From positions 52,961,186 to 53,025,185 of the forward strand of contig OX439040.1 of the NCBI GenBank assembly GCA_949317995.1: 64,000 nucleotides of DNA. The letters run 5' to 3'. Below the pieces are notes generated by a model. The model did not search any database and was not told the DNA's origin. It saw nothing but the letters and a program-made list of their open reading frames with translations. Position 1 is the first letter of the stretch, and every line of letters starts with the position of its first letter. Below, piece after piece: positions 10,311-21,800 of the stretch. The stretch comes from Acholoe squamosa. Lineage: Eukaryota; Annelida; Polychaeta; Phyllodocida; Polynoidae. The position numbers and the translations under genes were made by a program.

Positions 10311-11877
10311 AGTTTTGTAAAATAGGTAAGTGCCTACCTAGGGCCCAGGGCAGGGGGTAGTGGATTGTACTGCCACTACTACTGCCACCACTAGACTGGG
10401 CCTCGACTAGACCCTAGTTGTAGGTAGCCAGCATCCCACTGCTTAAACTTTAAAGTTTAAGTCTAGATCTAAAAACTGTCGGTGTTAGAGTGTACCCGAA
10501 AGTCAAGTGACGAGAAGATGTCATGCATCATGCATGCATGAGGAACCACGTACCTTGGATTTTGCAGCATGTGTGCAGACACACCAACAAAACAACACGA
10601 CTGTCAACAACAAAGTGTGACCTCGTATTTCAAGTCTGTCCTTCATTTTGGAGTCCATATCTTGCCAATAGATGTGTTCGTTACCATGCTGGCTTGTTGT
10701 CAGTTATTTTATATAATTCCTGAGCGTATCTGTGAGTAATAAACTTTTAATCGAGTGAATTTATAAAATACACGTTCACGCTTGGCATTGCCATTGATTA
10801 CATCGGTTCGATTACATCCGGTTTGTCAGTTCCGCAGAAACTGGTTACGTTAGTGTTGCCACTCCAAGATGCTCTCTGAGTATATTCCCACATAATAAAA
10901 GAAACTAGGCTTTTGTTTCCATAGAGAATAGTGAAAAACAAGTTAAGAGAGCAGGGATGGTAGGTCTTTCCATCCCTCTTAATGGACGGGTGGGCCGTCC
11001 TACAGGTAGATCTAGGGCTACGAAAGTGGCTCGTGGCAAAAGTGCACGTGCGTCTTTTCATGATATGAAGTGCAAAATTAGATTTTGATCCTAAATACCT
11101 CATTTTGTTCATTAATACAATCGTAAAAGTATATTTAGGAAGAGAGCTACTTTTATAAATTAGCATTTTAATCAAATGTTTTGATCAAGATTAGGACCAT
11201 ATACGTACTTCGATTTCATTGGTCCAGAGCCGTCACTGCGGAATCATCAAAGCACAGGAAAAAGAAAAAAGTCATGTGGCGATTGCCTTCGAGTAAGTCT
11301 GTCAAACCTGTAAAATCCTTTATCAGCTGAGAGTCAGAGAACTAGGACGAATCATTTGGGATCTAAACACTAAGGAGAGAAACATGGATATCATTAAGGA
11401 CAGGCTAGATGGCAAATAAGGTTATTATCGATCAGATCACACGGTAGGTGTGAGTTGTTTTGGTTCTCTGCCACTGCCACTGGATTCACAAATCAATTTC
11501 ACGACTGTTCTTACGCCCTGCGCTGTCTCATCAAACACGCTCAATGATCTGGGCTTGTCTATTTGTATCAGTATGCCACTTGCTATATTCTATAACTGAG
11601 AACAATCATTTCATAAGGTAGAACACTGGAGCATTGGAAGGAGTTGAACTAGTCTAGACACTGAAACAGTGAAAAACTGAAAGTGGGCATACTTCAATTA
11701 CTTGCTGTGGTGTGGTGTGGAGAATGTGGAACTGGAAGTGAATGCAGAGTGACTCACTGAACCCTCACTGATTCGAGTCAAAACTGGAGACTGTCGTGTG
11801 TGGATGGAGTGCCACACCCCTTTCCTCAAAGCAGGAGGGTGTTTCGGATTAGGCACTCGGAGATCTCCATCTAGACT
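10311..11877 (+). promoter_or_regulatory. TEX2 upstream region, possible promoter and 5' UTR exon
   Basis: No repeat dominates here. Near 11215-11300 an inverted CCAAT box (CATTGGTCC) is followed by a good donor, GAGTAAGT, at about 11293. A possible acceptor with a pyrimidine stretch, TTTCCTCAAAGCAG, ends at 11834. A small non-coding exon upstream spliced to 11835 would fit, but this is inference from splice-like motifs only. Confidence 0.25.
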
Positions 11878-11926
11878 ATGATCTAAAGCTATGTTTGCCC
11901 TGAGCTGCGATCTAGGTTGTCTGTAA
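11878..11926 (+). promoter_or_regulatory. Two short upstream ORFs before the TEX2 start
   Basis: The first is a minimal ATG-ATC-TAA (11878-11886). The second is an ATG at 11891, eleven codons, ending at TAA 11924-11926. The second is in frame with the TEX2 start, and its stop lies only 12 bases before it. If both are in the mature leader they would reduce or tune initiation at 11936. Whether they are transcribed is not known. Confidence 0.45.
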
Positions 11927-11935
11927 AACTCAAAT

Positions 11936-13291
11936 ATGTCTATCAAACGGGAGAGTTCTCCAGGGCCCCTGTCCACCAGTAAGCTCAGTTTGGGCATGCT
12001 GTCCAGCCGGCAAAACTCTTCGGGGTCCATCTCGATCCGATTTAGTGCAGCTGCCATGGATGATGATCTTGACGATGATGACCTAACAATTGGTTCCCCC
12101 AAGAAACAAGAGGATAAGAACCAAGAGAAAAGCCCCAAAGACAAGGGTGGCAAGGAACAGCTCATCATTGAAGTCAAGAAAAGTCCAGCTCCTCTTTTTT
12201 CTGAGATCTCTGTCCCTGCATCTGAGCGGTCAAAATCTGCTCCTCCATCAGAAGTGAGCACACCGGTATCACCAACAGCATCTGGGACTGGGCCTGGAAC
12301 CAGCAATGATAGGATCCTCACCCGGGCTGCCTCTGATGCTTCATATTGCCCCCCGGAGGAAGAGCAGAGATCCCTCCTCGCAGGATTCCGCGAGCGTCTC
12401 CAGGACAGAATCACTGAGCCGCTCTCCCAGCTAATTGACAAGTTTTCTGGAGAGAACAGCCCAGAGGAAAAGGAAAGACGACTTAGAAAATCAGAGTCGC
12501 TTGACTCAACCAGGGTTAGTGAGTTATTCAGTATAGATAAGCCAAAGAAAGACAATCACAACAGTCTTGATAAACGGAAAAGTCATTCAAGGAGTGCCAG
12601 TGCTGATAGTAATGTTTCCACACCAGATCCTCTTCCAACTTCTATAAGTGACAATAAAATAGCTCAATTTGAATTGGTTGAAGATTTCTATGGTGAGGAA
12701 CCCTTTGAAGACTTCACTGGAAATATATCTGGACCAATACTTGGGGCAAAGCGGTCCTGTAGTTCTGATCAGATAAGTCGGTCAGCAAGTCCCAACAAAC
12801 CCCTTTCAAAGTTACAGCGACTGATAGGCTCTCTGGACAAGGGGAGCCCTGGCCACAGATCAGTGTCTATGACTTTGTCTGGTCTTCTCTCTAACAAGGA
12901 GGAGGAGGAGTCTGAAGTTTCTGAGGAGGAGTTTTTTGACCCAGAAGAACAGCAGAATACCACCTCCAAAGACACTTCTTCCAAAGTTGAAAGCAAGAAA
13001 AGTCTTCCGCGTGAGGAGGAAAAGGATGATGGCATCCGAGTTGGACTGCCTCTCCAGAAAATGTTTGCCGCGACTGCTGTTCTCTTTGCCTACCTAATCA
13101 TTCCACTGCCATCATTTGTGAATGGCCTATGTGTTGGTGCAGCCGGCACACTAGGTTTGATGCTGTTTTACAGGTGGTGGCGCATACCTCCCAAACCACG
13201 CGAACCATTTGTCTTACCACCCTTGGAGGAGCTCCCACCTCTCCGAGTTCCTGAAATGAAAGCTTCCAAGAATGAAGATGGAAAATTTAAG
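11936..13291 (+). CDS. TEX2: TEX2 coding exon 1: disordered N-terminus and membrane hairpin
   Basis: Encodes residues 1-452, ending in phase 0 at AAG before GTATGC. The region is mostly polar, rich in Ser, Glu, Asp and Lys with many SP and RS pairs suited to phosphorylation, as in vertebrate TEX2. Near the end, FAATAVLFAYLIIPLP and GLCVGAAGTLGLMLFY form two closely spaced hydrophobic segments, the expected ER hairpin, followed by a Trp/Arg stop-transfer and a proline-rich stretch. Long antisense frames across this exon are shadows. Confidence 0.93.
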
Positions 13292-16200
13292 GTATGCTTA
13301 CGATGTTTATTTTATCAACTCAGAATGAAAATGACAGTATAACGACTCTAGAAAATGGCCACTATCTACAGCCTCAGGGCTTTTGACAGGGCTGCGCAGT
13401 GTGTAATTTACGCATTTAAATGCTAAATGGCGCATTTAAATGGCTAGATGTGCACCAAATGGCGCATAGAAATCTTTTTCTGTTGTCACAGACCTAGGGT
13501 TCATACTAGGAATGGCACAGGAATGGCAGACCCCTCATTATTGCAGTCCATCGATCAGGGTAATAGTCACACCCCGAATCATACCCTACTTTCATGTACT
13601 ACTAAGGCCACACCAAATTAAAAGATTGGTCTATGGATTTCCCGCCCCTGTTTTTCAGAAATTAAAATTTTATTTTTATTTGAAAAATAACATGTCTATG
13701 GATCCCGCCCGCCTCATTTGCAGGGATTTTCATTTTTTTAATTTTTTTTTGATCAAGCAATAAATATATGATTAATAATAAAGGTACAGGAATGGCAGAC
13801 CCCTCATTGGATAGGCATAAATATGCAATGGCAAAAAAAAAAAAAATCGCCCTCTCCATATTTATGATGTTCAGAATCCATAGACAATAATTAATTTCTA
13901 GAAAATAAAAATGAAAATTTCGCCCTCCCGCACCATATTCTCAAAATGAAAATCCATAGACCAATTTTTTTATTTGATGTGGCCTAACATGGTTTATGGC
14001 AGCCAAGACACAAAATAATAGGGGCGAGTCAGTTATTGCCAGCTAGAGGCGCTTGAATGAGTTCAGTCTCATCTTTATTGCCACCAGAGAATGAACTGGT
14101 GATACCCCACGTGTGTGGGTGTCCAGTGCTATCCCAAATGTAAACTATCCCACAGTTGTCAGAATGAAAATCCTTGGCCATGTGTGATCTATATCAAATA
14201 AGCAATCTTTTAACACTTTTGAACCATGGTGTCAACATCATAAATAAAAGATACCTAAAAACCTCCTACATACATACATGGACCTTAAAATTGTTAGGTT
14301 AGTACTGTAGTATACCCAGATATTCAGTTGTATAACTTTTGTGTGATAAATGCAATTTTAAGGGGCACCAATCAGTATACCTGAATGCGATTGATTGGCC
14401 CAGGTTCACCTGGGCTATTGGCGGCGCCTTTTCAGTCAAAAACTGATGGTCATGAATTGGAACTTTAGATGGAAATTGCTCATCGAAATTGGGGGATAAT
14501 TAAACAAAAAATCATGGAAACATGTTCTTTAGGATCTAGTCTTTCATTGTACATGCGCAATTCCCAAGAAAGAAATTTTTTTACCTATGAAAAAGGCTGA
14601 AGAAAAAACCTGACTTGTTTGACCTACTTTCTGATGAAAACGAGGCTCCATAGGATAGCATTGGGCGGTCAATTTCGGTGGTCAACAGGGGGTCGAAATA
14701 ACACATTGGCTCCTATGGGAATTGGGCAATTCAGACGCTTTTTTTCAGCAGGTAAGGCCACACCAAATATGACGCTTTTTTTCAGCAGGTAAGGCCACAC
14801 CAAATAAAAAAATTGGTCTATGGATTTTCATTTTGAGAATATGGTGCGGGAGGGCGAAATTTTTTATTTTTATTTTCTAGAAATTAATTATTGTCTATGG
14901 ATTCTGAACATCATAAATATGGAGAGGGTGATTTTTTTTTTGATTTTTTTTTGCCATTGCATATTTATGCCTATCCAATGAGGGGTCTGCCATTCCTGTA
15001 CCTTTATTATTAATCATATATTTATTGCTTGATCAAAAAAAAATTTAAAAAAATGAAAATCCCTGCAAATGAGGCGGGCGGGATCCATAGACATGTTATT
15101 TTTCAAATAAAAATAAAATTTTAATTTCTGAAAAACAGGGGCGGGAAATCCATAGACCAATCTTTAATTTGGTGTGGCCTAAGGTGGAATTTTTCTGTAT
15201 AGGACGGGTTAAGACCGTTTATATAAGAAGTTGTAAATCGGACCACCATATTTTGTTATGTTGACCGTCGCACTTCCGGCATAGAGATTTGACGCATGCA
15301 CGCAGAGTGACCGGTCGTCAGATTTTATTTTTTGTTTAACAGTAAAATGAGGGGGTGTATTCGATTCAATTCGATTGATATTGCCAAAGATGCATCGGTT
15401 ATATTCAAAAAGCCATTAATTTCAAGTTAAATCGATAGAATCTATCATTTCCCCATCGAAAATGCGGCCGAGCTTTTAAGGTAAATGACGGGGGACCAGT
15501 CCCAAAAGCAGGTCATCGACGGTGCGTTCGGTACCACTGAAAAACGGACATAGAGTTGAGAGCTAATCTTTTTCGGGGGCTCTGCCCCCGAACCCCCACT
15601 AAAATTTTTGCATCTACCATCCCCCCAAAATAAACTTTTAAATATGCTCCCTAAAATTGTAACATTAAGTCACCTTTTCTCTGAATATTCAAAGAATCTG
15701 GCATGTGGGCAGACGTAGTTAGAGATAAAAGTTAGCAACCTAACGCACCCCTCATGACCTACTTTCGAGGGTGGTCCCCCGTCATTTACCATATAGCTTT
15801 TAGCGAAAATGCGACTTCAGGCCAGGAGCGGGTCGCACATGCGCACAGAACATCAAAATTCAAAATGGCGGACAACGAGACGATCGACTAATGGTGACAT
15901 CGAAACTGCTTGATTATAACAAAATGGAGGAGAATTACAGTGTCTCGGCGCCAGTGTCTCATGCCTTTTTATGGTTAATATGGATCCTTATTCAACACCT
16001 GCTGATATTGTGCAATGCTTAACTCGCCAGGAGAGGAGTTATTCGTCAATGAAAAATGCGAGCGATAATGGGTGCATTCTCCATAGCCTTAAGCATTGAC
16101 GACTCGGACACACTGTCACTATAGTGACAAGTCTCATATGGTAGGTAACCTGGGCCATGAGTGCTTTATAGCACACATCAAATCTTTAGGATCAACATTT

Positions 16201-18826
16201 TTTTTTTTTTTTTTTTGTGTTTTTCGTACCTGTAATACTGATAGTCTGCCTGTGTATTGACTGCAAGAGAGGTGCAGACAAAAGCCTATGACTATGTCAT
16301 CGGTGTTTATGCCTTAGCCATATTATGGTCACAGGGACTGTGGGGGAGTGCATGTGTACCCACCTAGAATGTACTGCGTATGGCACAGATACTGTCGAGG
16401 CCTGAGTAGTTCCTATCCCACACAGTACATGTTCAGTCACATGTGTACACCATCATGTGGTATATACTCCACCACCACGGGGTATATACTCTACCCCCAC
16501 GAAACATGAGTTCCGTTGTGAAGTAAATTTTAGCATCAACAGTGGTACACTTTCTTACAGTTATCAGTCGGGCATCTTGTCGGTGGATGGATGATGTGGC
16601 CAATGGACTATGTGGCAAATGAACAATGTGGCCAAACCAAGGACGATGTGGCCAAATTTATGGAGGATGTGGCCAAAAATGGAGGATGTGGCCAATCAGA
16701 GAAAATGGACGATGTGGCCAATTACATCCATACCATAACCACATCCTTTTTACTTTGACCACATCATCCTTTGGCCACATCGTCTATTTGTCACATCGTT
16801 GTTGGATATTAGTGTAAAATTAAGGGTGGATTTTGTAGAATATAGGTAAAAATAAAAGTGCATGTATGTCACATGGAGAATCATGTTAGGGTAGGTAAAT
16901 GGGTTCGTTATGAAACACTTGTGAGAACCCCTATTCTAATGGTAGATTGCCATACAAAACATTGGCCACATCATCCACCCTGTTTGGCCACATCGTCCAC
17001 AACTTTGGCCACATTGTCTTGACCACATCGTCTTTTGGCCACATTGTCTACAAATCACTTTGTCTAATTTTGTTTTCAAACAAGCTAATTTTAGGCCAAT
17101 TAGCATGGGAAATTCCTAAAATATGATTTTGTGTTGTTGGTGTAATATTGAAATATTGAAATTGGAAACAAAAAAACTGAACAAAGTGCAAAGGCCCGCC
17201 CGTTCATCATGATTAAAAGTGTTAAATAACTCTACATAGGGCACCACCTATTTGTCTGTGATGACTTTCCTTGGCTGGCTGATTTCGGCAAAACTGTGTG
17301 TGTGTGTTTGGGGGGGGGGGGGTCATCCCAATGTGTAGAACCGATTTTCTAGAACTACCATCAGAAATACATGTATGAGCAATATTTGAGATTATTATCA
17401 CATAATACTAAACAGGCAGGGCTTTTGACAGGGCTGCGCAGTGTGTAATTTACGCATTTAAATGCTAAATGGCGCATTTAAATGGCTAGATGTGCATCAA
17501 ATGGCGCATAGAAATCTTTTCCTGTTGTTACAGACCTAGGGTTCATACTAGGAATGGCACAGAAATGGCAGACCCCTCATTGTAAAGATAGAAGTCTTTA
17601 TATTCAGGAAATATTATTTAAATATTTTAAAAATCTTTACTGCAAGGTACAAAATGGCCCATTGATTTACAGAATGGCGCATTGTTCTTGCCAATGAGTG
17701 CGCAATTTGCCCATTGCAAAATATCCTGTCAAAAGCCCTGAACAGGTGAAGTAAAGGTTTTAAATGTCACGAAAAAAAAGAATTGAGAAGCAAGTTGGCA
17801 ACCAATAAGATAAAATCAACATCTTGGGCCACTTCATATTGCTTCTTCAATCAGAATTTAACGAGTAAGTACTGTAAAACCCTGATCAAAGGCCGGATTT
17901 TGTTTTCTATTTTTGACCAAAACCTAAATTTCTCCCGAAGTCTACCCCTGGCTTGTGACCGGGGTTTTATTGAATAAAGAGAAAATGGTTAAAATTTGAC
18001 CCCAAAACCGGCTTATAATATTTCTTCAAACTCTACCCCCCACTTATGACTGGGGTTGGCTTATGACCAGGGTTTTACGGTATACGGGTGAATGCAAGTT
18101 CCCTTGAGGTGTCACAGTAGTATTCCGCCCCAGTAAACATAGGACAGCTAAATAGTCCCAACTAAAAACAGTGTTTTGCTTGGTATAATCAGTGCCAGGG
18201 GACCTTATTTTTATCGCAGATTAATAATTTTGGTACCAGAAGAAAGGTAATGATTTTGGGGGAAAAAGTTGGTCACCATGGAAACCTATTGTGTCAGAGA
18301 GGGGTCCAAGGTCACATTTGTGACTTGTCAGGGGCGCCTGTATCATGTAATTTATTCAACATGGTGGTTTCCATGGCAACTGGTGCAAAAATGGATCTGA
18401 CTCCGTTATGGTTGACCATGCTAAAAAAATCAAGAATGTCTTCAGCTTTAATTTAAGCCTTTATTTATGAACGCCATCAAATTAGAACCCGATTGACGCC
18501 AGTTTTATGGTGGAAGATGGGGGGGGAAATCAGAACGTCCTTGGCCCTATTAGTACCATGACACCTTGAGATGCTCCCCTCAGCGCTTACACCATGTCCC
18601 TCGTCTTTCTCGGACATCATCAAGCATGTTTTACTGGGTGTTTTTACAGGCGAAAATGGTGATCTATTTAGGGCCACTAATTACTGTAATTAGAAATTTG
18701 GTTTCCCTTTCAGCGGCCAACATGAAGCCGTGTATTAAAAATATTGATAACAATAACAGGAAATAAGTTTCAGAAACTAAACACAAATAGTAGACAGGTG
18801 GCAACCCCTAAGATCTGCTGTCTTTC

Positions 18827-18869
<43 letters not shown>

Positions 18870-21800
18870 GTCTGCTCTCCCTCTCTCTCTCCCTTCTAGT
18901 GCCTCTCCTGTCAGTTGGATTCGCTAGAAATTTCACAAAAAGAAAGAAACTCTTTTATATTATTCAGTTTGTCTTATAGTTTATCCACTGTAGTATTTGT
19001 GAAACTAAAGAAACAAGGTGTGGTTATCTTGTGAACCATGAGTTGAAATTGTTAGCCCACCGTTCTGGAGGTTATGCTTTACTGGTAATAGATTGATAGT
19101 CTACCCAACCTACAGGTGCATTATTAGCCATGACTGATGGAGGATGCTAAGCAATACGCCTCAAGTTCAAGTCAAGTTTCAACATTTTAATTGACTAGGG
19201 AAGAGGACACACCCTTGTTAAGGATTTGTCTCTTAAACTATAAAAGTCTCTGTTAATACCCGTTCATGTATTCTAGCCCTATTCTCCGAACTTACCGAAA
19301 CCATGGGAAATCCCCTCAATAAGCTACTGGTGACCTCGCCGACAAACATTCATGTTGGTGCTTGTGTGGGGGATAAGTTGTGGTTTCCATGCAGCAGTCG
19401 ATGACACCATGTCCTGAAGTCAATATGCTTTACACTATTACCTCCCAACATGGGCCTTATCAAGTTGGTCTTTCAGTGTGTATGGGGGAGGGGGGTTAGT
19501 CAGTAAGAGTAAGGTGTCCATATGTTATTATTCCACACATTAACTACCGGTATTCGTTTTGAACAAACAAACAAAACAAAAACAAAAAATACTCAGGAAA
19601 TCAAGGTTTAAAGGGGCCCTGGCATGGTAATGCATGCCCGCATTAAAAAGTCACGTGACCACCCCTTGACCAATCAGGGCATCATGATTTTTCCGCTGAT
19701 TCCCGCGATTTTATGATCGTTGTTTGAATTGGTACCCATGTTGTTAATTTGCGGTGCCAGCCCCCCTTTAAGATATAAGTATGAAAGTGTGTTGAGTTTT
19801 GACATTTTATTTTGCAGATGAATATAATGGTAGAGTGTGATTCTGTATGAATGAGTATATACAGGTAGGGATACTTACTGAACCCCAGGTTCTGATCATG
19901 TAGACATGATCGCCCACTCAGACCTGGTCACACATCAATAAGACGGAGTAGTCAGGCCGACATATAAGGCCACTAGTCCCCCGAGGATTAACACTACCGT
20001 AATCTCCCGCGTATAAGACGCGTCCTCTACGCCAAACAAAATGCTGGGGGGTCTTATAGGATTTTTTCAAGTTGGGGGTGCGTCTTATACGAGGGGTAAT
20101 TTTACTATAGAAATGTACTAATCTTACAAATTTCAGCCTTAAAATATGCGTCTTATACGCGAAAATGCATGTGCTGAGTTTGGGGTGCATCTTATGCGCG
20201 CAGCGCATCTTCTACGCGGGAGATTACGGTACCTAGAGAATTGCCGACTCAGCATTCTTCTTGCTGAAGTTGCTCTAGTCTTAAAGATCTTTGGTTCTCT
20301 GAAGTCACCTCTTGTTTGATATAAGATTTAACCATGTAAATGTTCACTAACTCGTTTTTTTTTCAACATCTGGGAGGGGAGGTTAGCAGAGATGCCACTT
20401 TTCCTGGTTTACAAAAGACCCATTATTCTTTTAAGACTATCTTAAAGTGTGTTTGATGTGTCTTTTTGTGATAGACGCACCGGAAACCACTACCAAGTAT
20501 TCGGTAGGTTACTGAGACAAATTGCAAAAAAAAAAAGATATTTGTTTATGGCATATGGCATTATTTGTCATATGCAAGAAGCAATTACAGTACTCTTAAA
20601 CGCCATTGACTATGTGATAATGTTGGAAGAGGAACACCATCATTTATCAGAGTTTGAATATGATTAACAAGAACACAGAATGTGATACTCTAAATCTCTT
20701 TTTCCAGTAGGTATCACAGGGTCATACATGCACTTAGCCTCCTCCACTGTTTAGTTAGCGCTGGAGTATAGCTAACATGTACTGTTATGTCGCTATATAG
20801 AGACTGCATGGGTAATATCACACTGCCCATGAGGGGCAGACCAGCAGAAAAAAGAAGTAGGCCTTATTGATTGCTGCTCCAGTCGTTGGTGGATCGATGG
20901 TGTAGTAGACACTGGTGTGCTGCTGTATACCGTTATAAGCAGAGTAAGTGACGTGGGTCTGGGGGGGAAGAGGGGTTGGGCCACAGGACAGGAGTGGATG
21001 AGAGGTATAGAAGGGATAGGTTTGGAGGAAAGGGTGGGTATCGAAGAGCGCAAAGCAAAGATAGCTTAAATTGAAAGGCAGAGAAGGAAGTGTGTGAGAG
21101 TGTGTGTCGAGCTGGGAACGGTTATAGCTGAGGATAGATGATTGAGATAGATGAGAGGGTATGGGGGGTAGCTAGAGGGAAGGCAGAGAGGGTGTCAGGA
21201 GCAGGAGGTGTTGAGGCCCGGTGCAGAGGGCATCGATAGGTGGGTTGTGGTGGAGGAGCATGTGAATGTCAGTGCAGAATGAGAAAATGTGCAGTGTTAT
21301 AGGTTAGTGTGACCAGTCCATAGACAGATGAGGGGAATGGGATATAAGGGGTGGAAACCATGGGATGCTGGGCTGTGCGCTAGCAGCTTAAGGAGGTTAT
21401 AAACCAGCTGTAAGATGGGCCGATGAGCAGACGCCTGGTACCTTACTTCTATTCCATTTTATTCTATTCTATTTTAGCCCCTCCCAAGGGGGGGGCTAAA
21501 AAAAATTTTGACCCCTCTTGAGGGGGGGGGCTAAAAAAATTCACCCTTTTTTTAGCAAAAAAGCCCGCGCACTAATATCGATCAAAGATGGGCGCGAAAA
21601 CTCTCCGCACCTCCGGTGCAGGGGGGGCCAAAAAATTTCGACTGCCGTCGAGGGGGGGGCGTACAAAATTTCCCCGCATCCGCGCGAAAACCCACCACCC
21701 CCAACCCCCTGTTGATAAATAATGACCACTCCCTAAGGCCAGTTTTTTTATGGTCTATGCCGGGGGTCTGTGGCCATTCTGATCAGAGATTAAGTATGTG

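Noticed and set aside
11698-12555. 285-codon minus-strand frame over TEX2 exon 1
   Set aside because: Antisense shadow of a Ser-rich coding exon; the plus strand carries the conserved protein and splice sites. The same applies to minus frames at 12769 and 32697.
20449-20667. 72-codon frame with LLNAIDYVIMLEEEHHH, faintly like the N-terminus of Harbinger transposases
   Set aside because: Too short, no catalytic motifs, no element ends around it; resemblance is to a low-complexity acidic stretch.
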